64,000 nucleotides of DNA from UBA2943 sp946534895 (GTDB lineage: Bacteria; Bacillota; Clostridia; Christensenellales; Aristaeellaceae), in contig CAMNDE010000003.1 of the NCBI GenBank assembly GCA_946534895.1, positions 1-64,000 of the forward strand, written 5' to 3'. A program made the translations under genes and the position numbers. The notes beneath the pieces were generated by a model. That model searched no databases. It saw only the letters and a list, made by a program, of their open reading frames with translations, and was not told where the DNA came from. Below are positions 40,532-49,394 of this stretch, piece after piece (the stretch's first letter is position 1; each line of letters starts with the position of its first letter).

Positions 40532-41667
40532 AGCAGGTGAATTTCCTGATCAAGCCGGCCTCCAGTCTGTGCAACATGCGCTGCAGGTACTGCTTCTACG
40601 CAGATGCGGAACAGCACCGCCGGCCGAGGGAGGAAGTGTGCATGACCGGGGAAACCGTACAGCGCCTTGTGGAAGCTGCGGGCCGGGTGCTGGACGACAG
40701 CGGGGATGCCGGGTTTGCGTTTCAGGGCGGCGAGCCCACGCTGCAGCCGCTGGAGTTCTATGAAAGCTTTGTCCGGGCGTGTGAACCCCTGCGCAGGCGC
40801 GGCATTCATCTGCATCTGGCCATGCAGACCAACGGATATGCGCTGACGCCGGAATGGGCGGAGTTCCTGGCAAGGGAGCATGTGCTGACCGGCGTTTCCG
40901 TGGACGGCACCGGAGAATTGCATGACCGGTACCGCCCGGACGCCGGGGGGAATGGCACGTATGCGCGGGTCACGGAGCATGTGCGCATGCTGATCCGCCG
41001 CGGCGTGGACGTGAATCTCCTGTGCGTGGTGCACCGGGAAACCGCGGGCATGGGCCGGGAGGTCTATGAATCCCTGAAAACGCTGGGAACACGCTATATT
41101 CAGTTCATTCCATGCCTGGACCCGCTGGAAGAAGAACGGGGAAGCATGCCCTGGTCACTGACGGCGGAGGACTACGGCCGGTTTCTGTCGGACACCTTTG
41201 TGTGCTGGCGGCAGGACTGGAAGCGCGGGGAGTATGTGTCCGTGCGCATGTTCGAGGACTGGGTGCACCTGGCCATGAACCAGCCGCCGAGCGCGTGCGC
41301 CGCCTGCGGGGCCTGCGGAAGCTACTTTGTGGTGGAGGCGGATGGCAGCCTGTACCCCTGTGATTTCTATGCGCTGGACCAGTGGTACATGGGCAGGATC
41401 GGGGAGCGCTCGCTGGCGGGGCTTCCCGGAAAACGGCCCATGCGCGACTTTGTGGAGCGCGCGCAGGTCAAGCCGGGTGCGTGCCGGACCTGCCGGTACT
41501 GGGTGCTGTGCCGCGGCGGATGTCCCAGGGACTGGACTGGTACCCCGCCGGCGCATGTCAATGCCTGGTGTGATGCGTACAGGAAGGTTTTCAGCGCGCA
41601 TGCGGATGAGATCATGGAAATGGCCGGGGCCGAGTGGCAGGCGAGGCAGGCGGCGATGAACAGGTAA
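40528..41667 (+). CDS. Anaerobic sulfatase-maturing radical SAM enzyme
   Basis: A 379-residue radical SAM enzyme that oxidises the sulfatase Cys to formylglycine. The radical SAM cluster motif is C15-NMR-C19-RY-C22. FQGGEPTLQPLEFY binds S-adenosylmethionine. The C-terminal SPASM-type region has cysteines in CAACGACGSYFVVEADG, YPCDFY and WVLCRGGCPRDW for two auxiliary clusters. The four-base overlap with the sulfatase gene is strong evidence for a substrate-enzyme pair. Confidence 0.95.
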   Translation: MKQVNFLIKPASSLCNMRCRYCFYADAEQHRRPREEVCMTGETVQRLVEAAGRVLDDSGDAGFAFQGGEPTLQPLEFYESFVRACEPLRRRGIHLHLAMQTNGYALTPEWAEFLAREHVLTGVSVDGTGELHDRYRPDAGGNGTYARVTEHVRMLIRRGVDVNLLCVVHRETAGMGREVYESLKTLGTRYIQFIPCLDPLEEERGSMPWSLTAEDYGRFLSDTFVCWRQDWKRGEYVSVRMFEDWVHLAMNQPPSACAACGACGSYFVVEADGSLYPCDFYALDQWYMGRIGERSLAGLPGKRPMRDFVERAQVKPGACRTCRYWVLCRGGCPRDWTGTPPAHVNAWCDAYRKVFSAHADEIMEMAGAEWQARQAAMNR

Positions 41668-41675
41668 GCGCCATG

Positions 41676-41700
41676 AAAAAAGGCCGGCGGATGCCGGCCC
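41676..41700 (-). terminator. Terminator of the secreted Ig-like gene
   Basis: GGCCGGC-GGAT-GCCGGCC, followed on the minus strand by six T, lies 32 bases after the minus-strand stop. Confidence 0.8.
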
Positions 41701-41731
41701 TGTCAGGTGCGGATGAAGGTTTCGCTATTTG

Positions 41732-43195
41732 TCAGTTCAGTGGATGGATCAGGGCAGTCCGCCCGTTTTCCGGAATCTCATACACACCGCCGTCGTATAC
41801 AATGCCGGTGATCTCAAGCGACAGGGCCGCGGCATGATCCGGGACTGAGTCAAAGGACAGGGGATAGGTCACAAAGCGCGTGGGCCGGATTTCATAGGGA
41901 AATGTGTTTTCAATGGTGGAAAGCGCGGTTCCCTGCGCATCCATGAACGTGCAGCGCATGCGGATCTGCCGGATCCAGGTCTCCCGCATCCGGCTCTTGA
42001 AGCGCAGGGAAAGCCCGGTCATGGTTCCGGGGGTCTCAGTCACTTCACGCAGCGTGACGGGAACCTCCGGTTCCACGCACAGGCGCAGGGACGCGGCCTT
42101 GCCGCTGCCATCCAGGGCGCGCACGGAAATGGTGCTCTGGCCTACCTGACAGCAGCGCACGGACGCGCTCAGGTCCTGCGCGCTCAGCTCAGCCGCGTAG
42201 GGATTCCCGCTGGTCCATTCCAGGGAAAGTGTGGACGTGTCCGCGCCTTCGGGCAGGATAAGGGGAGTAAGGGAAACGGTCTGGCCGCGGAAGGCGGCAA
42301 GGGTGCGGGGAGAGAGCGAAATCTTCTCGATCTTCCGAAAGACATCCACCTGGATCTCGTCCTCCAGACGCTCACCGCTGTGCGTCTGGTCCGTCCATAC
42401 ACGGATCACAGCCTGGCCCGGGTTCAGTCCCCGGACCACGCCTGTGTCGGAGACGGAGACAATGTCCTCAGCGGAGGACGTGAAATGCAGGGCGCTCAGG
42501 GGAATGCCTTCGGGGCGTACGGCGAGCCGGAGCGTTTCCGAAAACCCGGCCTCCAGGCGGAGAAGGCCGCCGTATCCCTGAAAGACCGCGTACTCCACGG
42601 CGGGAATGACCTGAACACGCACCGTGCAGGAGCGGATCCGGCGTCCGTCCATGCGCTCGTCACTGGTGGCAGTCAGTGTCACGGTTCCGGCGGCATGCGC
42701 TGTCAGCATGCCCTGGTCTATGGAAACTGTTTCCGGATGGCTGCTGGTCCAGGTACAGGATCGGTTATCCGCTTCCTCGGGCAGAACCCGGATTTCCGGA
42801 AGCGGCACGGTGCTGCCGGCAAGCACCACCATTTCAGCATTTTCCGGCAGGATATTCTCCACGGGAATGACGACCCGGACCTGGCAGATGCCGATGTATT
42901 CCCTGCCGTCACTGGTGGTGATGCGTCGGATGAGCTGCGCCTCGCCCTTTTCATGGGCGATATACTTGGCCTCCTGGTTGATGCTTACAATGCTTTCATT
43001 GGAGCTTTCCCAGCGCATGCCTGTGATATGCACGTTGTCCGGCAGATACTGAAGCTGGGAACGGATCCAGCCGTAGCCGCCCCTTGCGACCTGAATGGAG
43101 GTCCTGTCAAGGTATACGCGGGGCGTGTCGGCCGAGGCGCAGAGCACAAGACAGACCGAGGCGAGAACCAGGAGAGAGAACAGGAGCTTGCGCAT
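41732..43195 (-). CDS. Secreted protein with Ig-like (BIG2-type) repeats
   Basis: A 487-residue exported protein. Residues 1-20 (MRKLLFSLLVLASVCLVLCA) form a signal peptide. Four Ig-like units follow, each with a hydrophobic xWxSSxxxxVSI or VSV core and a late GxAxI or GTVTLTA strand, as in BIG2 domains (about 25-100, 105-190, 195-280, 285-370). The last 115 residues are different and unrecognised. There is no sortase motif. It may be a wall or adhesion protein. Divergent from the NlpC/P60 gene with its own promoter. Confidence 0.78.
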   Translation of the reverse strand: MRKLLFSLLVLASVCLVLCASADTPRVYLDRTSIQVARGGYGWIRSQLQYLPDNVHITGMRWESSNESIVSINQEAKYIAHEKGEAQLIRRITTSDGREYIGICQVRVVIPVENILPENAEMVVLAGSTVPLPEIRVLPEEADNRSCTWTSSHPETVSIDQGMLTAHAAGTVTLTATSDERMDGRRIRSCTVRVQVIPAVEYAVFQGYGGLLRLEAGFSETLRLAVRPEGIPLSALHFTSSAEDIVSVSDTGVVRGLNPGQAVIRVWTDQTHSGERLEDEIQVDVFRKIEKISLSPRTLAAFRGQTVSLTPLILPEGADTSTLSLEWTSGNPYAAELSAQDLSASVRCCQVGQSTISVRALDGSGKAASLRLCVEPEVPVTLREVTETPGTMTGLSLRFKSRMRETWIRQIRMRCTFMDAQGTALSTIENTFPYEIRPTRFVTYPLSFDSVPDHAAALSLEITGIVYDGGVYEIPENGRTALIHPLN

Positions 43196-43248
43196 ACTGG
43201 CATACTTCCTTCCCGGAGTCAGTGATGGAAAAACAGGATCTTTCATGC

Positions 43249-43278
43249 ATTGTAAGACAGAAGGGGCCGGTGACGCAA
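43249..43278 (-). promoter_or_regulatory. Promoter of the Ig-like gene
   Basis: On the minus strand, TTGCGT (43273-43278) and TACAAT (43249-43254) are 18 bases apart. Confidence 0.55.
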
Positions 43279-43287
43279 CCGTCCGGG

Positions 43288-43316
43288 TTCCCACAGACCG
43301 GATCCGGGCGTATAAT
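43288..43316 (+). promoter_or_regulatory. Promoter of the NlpC/P60 gene
   Basis: TTCCCA (43288-43293) and a perfect TATAAT (43311-43316), spacer 17 bases. Confidence 0.6.
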
Positions 43317-43353
43317 ACGAGGCAGAGAGAAAAAAGACAAAAGGGGGAAGGGC

Positions 43354-44214
43354 ATGCGGTATCTTGCGGGAATCGTGCTGGCAGTATGGATATGTATCTG
43401 CGTATCCGGGGCCGGAGCGGCGGAAACGTCCGCATCACAGGCCATGCTGGAGTCTGCCCTGTCCATGCTGGAGAAGGGAAATCCGATCCTGGAGCATTAC
43501 AATATGACCACGGGCCGGGATGTACAGGCCCGGTTTGATCTGGGCTGCCCGTATTTCTGGGGCGGCAAGTCCGAGCGGAAGCTTCTGGACGTCATGCAGT
43601 GCCTGCAGCCGTCCCCGGGATATTACGTCAAGGGGCGTTCCTATCTGTACGGGTTTGACTGCAGCGGGTTCATTCAGTGGCTTCTGTACACCCATGGATA
43701 CCGGCAGCTGAAGTCCATAAGCCAGGCACTGGCCGAACCGGAAAGCGCAGGCATGGATATTGAGGGAACGGACAGCGCGCAGGGCGCTGCCCTCACTGCC
43801 CTGCTCCAGCCCGGTGATCTGCTGGCGGTGGAGCATAAGCCAGGTTCCTATCATATTGCCATGTATATCGGAACGCTGAGGCAGTACGGGTATCAGGAAG
43901 ATCAGGTTTCGGAGGCACTGACGGCCTGGCTGGACGCCCCGCTGATCATCCACTGCACGGTGAGCAGCGATTACTATATCCGCTACGAGGCGTTCATTGA
44001 GGATATGTACGACTGGTACGTGTATCCGCCGGACGGCGGCGTGATCGTATCGGTGATGGCTGACCGCGGGGCGGCGCCGTACACGGAGAGAAACCCCGAC
44101 AATGATATGACAGCCTACTTCCTTCTGGAGGATTACCGTCTTCAGGCCTATGACGCGTCCGCCGACAGGCAGGTGCGCTGGATGCGCTGGCCGCGTCTGC
44201 GCCCGGACGCATGA
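43354..44214 (+). CDS. Secreted NlpC/P60-family peptidase
   Basis: A 286-residue exported protein with a signal peptide (about 1-24). The NlpC/P60 catalytic Cys is in LYGFDCSGFIQWLL, and the His is in SYHIAMYIGT. These enzymes cut peptidoglycan stem peptides. The domain begins with an unusually long N-terminal region (PYFWGGKSERKLLDVMQC). AAGGGGGAAGGG upstream of the ATG at 43354. It ends near an 11-base-pair hairpin. Confidence 0.87.
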   Translation: MRYLAGIVLAVWICICVSGAGAAETSASQAMLESALSMLEKGNPILEHYNMTTGRDVQARFDLGCPYFWGGKSERKLLDVMQCLQPSPGYYVKGRSYLYGFDCSGFIQWLLYTHGYRQLKSISQALAEPESAGMDIEGTDSAQGAALTALLQPGDLLAVEHKPGSYHIAMYIGTLRQYGYQEDQVSEALTAWLDAPLIIHCTVSSDYYIRYEAFIEDMYDWYVYPPDGGVIVSVMADRGAAPYTERNPDNDMTAYFLLEDYRLQAYDASADRQVRWMRWPRLRPDA

Positions 44215-44234
44215 GGAACGGAATGAATGCAGAA

Positions 44235-44260
44235 GCCCCGGTCTGACTGCAGGCCGGGGC
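44235..44260. terminator. Hairpin between NlpC/P60 and C11 peptidase genes
   Basis: An 11-base stem (GCCCCGGTCTG with one wobble) lies between convergent genes. The T-tract after it is weak. Confidence 0.55.
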
Positions 44261-44282
44261 ATTTGTGTGATGGGAAAAGTTC

Positions 44283-47200
44283 TCAGTAAATGCTGTCCCG
44301 GAACAGTTCCTGACCGTCCGCAAAGATCACGCAGTCATACAGGCCGCTGCCCTCATAGGCGTCAATGCAGTAATAGTAGAATGCGGACCCGGCGCGGATA
44401 CTGTAGAGCGGCCAGGTATAGAATCTGCCGCGGATCAGGGCGGAAACCTGGGGCGACAGATCCTGGGAGAAGGGATTCCGGAGTTTCAGGGCAATGGCGA
44501 AAACTTCGTTTTCCCCGGGAACGACCGAAGCATCCGGGGCATGCTCATATTCAGTCAATGCACCTGTCTGCGTGTTGACAAGGGCAAAGCAGGCAGCGGC
44601 CTCAGGGAGGAAGGATGTGTCCGCGCTTTCTGTGCGCAGATGCGGAGCATCCATGACCGTTCCGCTTCCGGGGACCAGCGGCAGGTCGGCGTACAGGGTG
44701 AAGGTGCCGGCGTCCTTGCCGCCAATGCTCATATGGCAGGAAAGCGGTCCCATGATTTCAGGGATTTCCGTGCCTTCCGGGTATATGACAGAAAGTGTTG
44801 TGAGCGAGCGGGAATGCGGCGCAAGCCCGCATATTTCCTTCTCGGAATACTGGCTGAACATGACCGGGACTGAGCCGAGACAGGGCTCGGTGAGCGTGAA
44901 GACCTGATAATCATCGGTGTCATTCCGGAGCATGCAGGAAAAGATGACACCGTTGTCCGCGCTCATCAGGATGGAGGCGCTGAGGCTCACCTCACCATCC
45001 AGCAGCGTGACGGCCTGCTGCAGATTGGCCGCGTGGGCTTCCGGGGCTTCTTCAGGGACAAAGGGCGTCCGGAGCCGGAGGGGAAGTGCCGTGCCCAGCG
45101 TGCCTTTGTATTTATTGCTGTCCAGGAGCAGGGTCATGGTCTGGACGCTGTGGATGCCGAGACTCTGAAGTGCAGTGCCGGGATAGAGGCTTTCCCTGTA
45201 GTCCTTCCCATACAGCTGAATGCCCCTGAAGGTTAGTTGAGCACTGTTGGAATAGGAGAAGGGAACGTAGCGTTCGGTGTGCGGCAGTATTTCCTTGTCG
45301 AGAAAGGAATTGCTGAAATAGACGTATCCGAGCGTCCATACATCATTCATGAGGATCTCGGCACTGTCCTGGACCTTTGTCTCTTCGGAGTCATTCCGGA
45401 CATGGATGACGCCATCGATGCTCCCGTCTGTGTCGGTGTACATGGAGACCAGACGGAAGGTGAGTCCGTCATGGGTGTTTTCCGCCAGGGTGTCATCATA
45501 GTGCGGCACATTGCCGGCAATACTGCAGCCGCTCAGCTCCCAGCGCACCGGGAAAAACTGGTGTTCCGAGCTCGGATCACTCCGGTTTTCCACGTCCAGC
45601 GTGGCTGACACGGAAAAGATTTCCTCCAGGTTGGCCAGTTCCCGGAGTGTGAGTTCCATTTCATCTTCAGCCTCTTCCCCGGGCTGCACATCCATGGTGA
45701 AGCTGAGGCCGGAAACCATCCGGATATCATTGATGATGAACCGGGTCAGACGATACCTCCGCACCTGTTCGGACAGGTTCTGTATGCGGAAGTTCAGATG
45801 GATTTTCGTGGTGTCAAAGGTGAAATCTTCCGGAGCCATGTAGTAGTCGCTCCGATTGGAGACGGCAAGGTCCAGGGCAAGCGTGCTGCCGGCAGTTTCC
45901 AGCGGATCCGGGCTCACCTGAATGCTGCCGCTGACGCCGTGGCTGACCGGCTCGATGTCAAACGCATCCGGGGAGAGATAGATGCCCCCGCTTACGCCGA
46001 GGTCTGCCGGGGCATGCGGACGGATATGCGCGCGGGCGGACGTGAAATCATTGTACCGGAAGGCCAGGCTGATATCCGAGACAGGGATATTTTTATCATC
46101 GCTTGAGACGGCAATGAAGGTGCTGGTGACCAGGGACGCGTGTGCGCCGAGCCCGAAGGCGTCCCTGCCGCCGAGGAGCATCGAATGTCCGTTTACCTGC
46201 TGGTGGCAGATTTCGAAGGAAAGATCACGGTCGGTCTGATTGTGCAGGGTAAGAATCATGCCGACACCGTTGCTGCCCACCAGAAGCTGATGCACCCAGA
46301 CCTGGATGTCATCATCCAGGAGCAGGTGCGCATCATCCCGTGTGAGTGCGGCATAGGACTGCTCCCCGGTATCAAAGGGAATCGGGGAGGCGGGTTCAAA
46401 GACGACGGTTTCGTGGTGAGATGAGAGACTGAGCACCAGGCTCAGACGTTCAATGGACTGGATGCCGTACTGCTCAAAGAGGTGATAGACCCCGAGATAC
46501 TGCCGGTTTTCTGTGCCCTTTACGTCCATAAAATAGGAAAGAAGCGCCCGGTTGTTCAGTTCGAACCGGCAGTAGGTGTCCGTATGCGCTTCTGCTTCCA
46601 GGCGCAGCTGGTCCTCTGTCTGAATCAGGCCATTGAGCACCGCGTTCCCGTAGCGCAGGTATGCTTCATCCGTGTCATTGACGATGTGCAGAAGACCGGT
46701 CAGACCGCTGCGGTGGTTTTTTTCCAGCTGCAGTAGCTCAAAGGAAAGACCTTCCTTTACCCAGCGCGCGAGCACGGGAAAACCGGAGCTCTGGTCAAGT
46801 CCGGTGACGCCGCCCGTAAGCTCTGCCTGGAAGGTCCGGGTAAAGGCATTGCTGTAGTCCAGGTTCGGAACCGCCTCCGTCTCAAACGTGAGAAGCGTGA
46901 TTTCCGGAATCGCGCTCAGAGCGGACAGGGGAATGTGGCAGACGGTATAGCCTGTTTCCCCGGGCCCGAGGTTATAGATATAGGGGTCCGTGCTCTGATC
47001 CGAGTGGACGGTGCGCGTACCGTTGATGATGAAGTGATCAAAATCATAGGTCGTCGGCAGCAGGGAGCGGTTGGTGACTTCCAGACCGATGCTCAGTCCG
47101 GGGCTGATCTGGGAGGTATCCATGACTGCATAGACGGTGAGGTCATAGTCCACGCTCTCGCTTTTGCGCGGGGTGAGCCCGATGTCCATGAGATTCGGGT

Positions 47201-49142
47201 TCTCCACCCGGATCAGAGGCGTGCAGTAGCTGTTCTGCTGAACGTCCGTGATCTGAACGGTGGCAAAGAGCGGCACGCCGCTGAGCTGTTCGTCAAAGAA
47301 GCGCAGATGCCAGGAAAGCGGAAGGGAGATCTCAATGGAGTCATAATACGTTTCCTTCCAGTCTTCCATGCCGGGCAGGGTCTTTCCGCCCTCCGGGAGG
47401 CGGCGCGCCAGGCGGTCCACGGACATGTCCGTATAGTCTTCCTGGCGGAAGGCAATACGCCGTGTAAATGTGCCGGAAACGCTGTCATAGACCTCGGTAT
47501 TGACAATGTTCAGGTTCCCCTGCTCATCCGGCTCACAGGTGAAAAGCACCCTGGCATCGGGTGCCGGCTTTTCCGCGCCGCTGAGGTCCGAAAATTCCAT
47601 GACGATATAGTACTGCCGCCCGTCATCCGAGAGCCGGTAGCCGATGGGTCCGGCAATGGCCTGACCATGGTCATCCGTGAGATAGAGACTGCGCCCGGTG
47701 TAGGCAAAGGACAGCTTTCCGTCCGCGTCCGGCGTTCCCTCACTGGTCCAGACCGGATAAAAGCTGCTGCTGCCGCGCTCCGGAGCGCCGGTCCCGGAGA
47801 GCTGGAGTTCATAGCTGTCCGAGTAGGAGTTCACGCTGCCCATGACAATGAGCTGTGCGGAGGCAAAGTTCAGGAGCTGGTCCGGCTGGAGCTGCATGCT
47901 GAACAGATTCTCGCGCGCCGGGCCGAACCCGTCATCCAGAAGACGGATCTGTGTCCAGTCCGCCAGGGTCCCGCCGGTGAGCAGCGTACCGAAGGCGTTG
48001 AGGTACCGCTGATACCCGGGACTGAACTCAAGATCCGAATACCCGTCTTTCCACTGTTCGGTGTATTCCTTCTTGTTATGCAGGGGATGATAGACGGAAA
48101 GTCCGCTGGCCCCTTCCTCGCTGGCGCGGCTGTAGAGGACAGCCGTACTCAGCGCACTGGAAAGCGGGATCGTGTTTCCAAGGTCCGAACAGTTGTCAAT
48201 CAGATTGCCCAGGTCCACCAGGTCATACCCGTTTCCGAGACTGCGCACTACTTCCCCGAAGTCCGTGGACGAAGAGCGCAGGGAGGAAAGCTTGATGAAC
48301 AGATCCTCATCCATTTCCCGGCCCAGCGGCGCGAAGAAATCAGTGAGCGCGGAGGCCACCTGCTCCGCCCATTCCAGTCTCAGGCAGGAAAGGGTCAGTC
48401 CGCGCTGGCCTTCATTGGCTCCGGTGAAATAGGCGTCCACAATCCGGCAGCCTGTGTCCGCGCCGTCCCTGTCCTGTTCAAGGCCTTTCAGAAAGGCATA
48501 GTTCCATCCGGCCGCGGGCTCGGTTTCCTGGGAAGCCACCATATACCGGGCAAACGGGGCCACGGCACAGGCGACCTCCGCCGTGCTCATGAGACAGGCG
48601 TCAAACCCGATCCAGGAGAGCTTCTCTCCATGCAGCGCGTCCGTGAGCGCCTGGGTCAGTTCCGGCATGGACAGACGGTCATAACCGTTCAGCTCGTCCA
48701 TGCATATGCCGCCCAGCGGACCGGCCCCGTGATCCCAGAGCAGAAGCGCGTACTGCTCCGCGGGACGCGAGGTCATGCAGTAGTCGATGAAATAGCTCAG
48801 CGTTTCAGGACTTCCCATGTTCATGGGCGTGTCCGATACCAGGGTGCGCAGCTGACCGGAGCGGATGATCTCGCTGATGGTGATGCTCTCCGGGTCCATG
48901 CCCAGCTCCCAGGAACGCGAACCGCCGGTCATGAGCATGATGCTCACCTGGCTGGTGTCGGCGCCGGCTTCCAGCATTTCCAGAATGTCATCGGAAGCCG
49001 AGCCGTACTGACTTTCCAGGTTGGTTCCGCACATGTAGATCATCAGTGTGAGGTGCCTGGGTGCTTCGCTTTCGCCCTCTGCGGCGGGGAATGCGAAAAA
49101 CAGGCAGAGCATGATCAGAAGACAGAAAAAAACGCGTTTCAT
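44283..49142 (-). CDS. Very large secreted C11 (clostripain-like) peptidase with C-terminal repeats
   Basis: A 1619-residue exported protein, signal peptide 1-22. Residues about 30-400 form a C11 domain: TLMIYMCGTNLES, His138 in LLLWDHGAGPLGG and Cys183 in WIGFDACLMST make the catalytic dyad. Clostripain family members are usually 400-600 residues. The remaining about 1200 residues are beta-rich and contain at least six related units (near 686, 821, 969, 1121, 1249 and 1407) that share N-(D/R/Q/L)-(T/S) then a later NG or ND turn. I do not know this repeat. No membrane anchor or sortase motif is seen. AAGGAGC site upstream of 49142. Confidence 0.8.
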   Translation of the reverse strand: MKRVFFCLLIMLCLFFAFPAAEGESEAPRHLTLMIYMCGTNLESQYGSASDDILEMLEAGADTSQVSIMLMTGGSRSWELGMDPESITISEIIRSGQLRTLVSDTPMNMGSPETLSYFIDYCMTSRPAEQYALLLWDHGAGPLGGICMDELNGYDRLSMPELTQALTDALHGEKLSWIGFDACLMSTAEVACAVAPFARYMVASQETEPAAGWNYAFLKGLEQDRDGADTGCRIVDAYFTGANEGQRGLTLSCLRLEWAEQVASALTDFFAPLGREMDEDLFIKLSSLRSSSTDFGEVVRSLGNGYDLVDLGNLIDNCSDLGNTIPLSSALSTAVLYSRASEEGASGLSVYHPLHNKKEYTEQWKDGYSDLEFSPGYQRYLNAFGTLLTGGTLADWTQIRLLDDGFGPARENLFSMQLQPDQLLNFASAQLIVMGSVNSYSDSYELQLSGTGAPERGSSSFYPVWTSEGTPDADGKLSFAYTGRSLYLTDDHGQAIAGPIGYRLSDDGRQYYIVMEFSDLSGAEKPAPDARVLFTCEPDEQGNLNIVNTEVYDSVSGTFTRRIAFRQEDYTDMSVDRLARRLPEGGKTLPGMEDWKETYYDSIEISLPLSWHLRFFDEQLSGVPLFATVQITDVQQNSYCTPLIRVENPNLMDIGLTPRKSESVDYDLTVYAVMDTSQISPGLSIGLEVTNRSLLPTTYDFDHFIINGTRTVHSDQSTDPYIYNLGPGETGYTVCHIPLSALSAIPEITLLTFETEAVPNLDYSNAFTRTFQAELTGGVTGLDQSSGFPVLARWVKEGLSFELLQLEKNHRSGLTGLLHIVNDTDEAYLRYGNAVLNGLIQTEDQLRLEAEAHTDTYCRFELNNRALLSYFMDVKGTENRQYLGVYHLFEQYGIQSIERLSLVLSLSSHHETVVFEPASPIPFDTGEQSYAALTRDDAHLLLDDDIQVWVHQLLVGSNGVGMILTLHNQTDRDLSFEICHQQVNGHSMLLGGRDAFGLGAHASLVTSTFIAVSSDDKNIPVSDISLAFRYNDFTSARAHIRPHAPADLGVSGGIYLSPDAFDIEPVSHGVSGSIQVSPDPLETAGSTLALDLAVSNRSDYYMAPEDFTFDTTKIHLNFRIQNLSEQVRRYRLTRFIINDIRMVSGLSFTMDVQPGEEAEDEMELTLRELANLEEIFSVSATLDVENRSDPSSEHQFFPVRWELSGCSIAGNVPHYDDTLAENTHDGLTFRLVSMYTDTDGSIDGVIHVRNDSEETKVQDSAEILMNDVWTLGYVYFSNSFLDKEILPHTERYVPFSYSNSAQLTFRGIQLYGKDYRESLYPGTALQSLGIHSVQTMTLLLDSNKYKGTLGTALPLRLRTPFVPEEAPEAHAANLQQAVTLLDGEVSLSASILMSADNGVIFSCMLRNDTDDYQVFTLTEPCLGSVPVMFSQYSEKEICGLAPHSRSLTTLSVIYPEGTEIPEIMGPLSCHMSIGGKDAGTFTLYADLPLVPGSGTVMDAPHLRTESADTSFLPEAAACFALVNTQTGALTEYEHAPDASVVPGENEVFAIALKLRNPFSQDLSPQVSALIRGRFYTWPLYSIRAGSAFYYYCIDAYEGSGLYDCVIFADGQELFRDSIY

Positions 49143-49300
49143 GAACGTGCAGCTCCTTGTGAGGGCATGTCCTGTATGTATGCAGTATGATTCAGTGCAT
49201 ATGCATGGTATCATGAAATGCGTTCCGGGAAAAGATGCGCAGGCGTTTTCAGATGTAAATCTCTGTCCATGCCGTAGGCTGGCTGCGCAGAGAAAAACGT

Positions 49301-49329
49301 TTGCAATGCACCGGGGAGTATGTTAGAAT
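49301..49329 (+). promoter_or_regulatory. Promoter of the DEAD-box helicase gene
   Basis: TTGCAA (49301-49306) and TAGAAT (49324-49329), spacer 17 bases, leaving a leader of about 60 bases. Confidence 0.65.
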
Positions 49330-49394
49330 CCGGTGTCCCTGGCTTCCCCTGGGGGAAGAACAGGGATTATTCTTTGGACTTTGAAAGGCAGATT

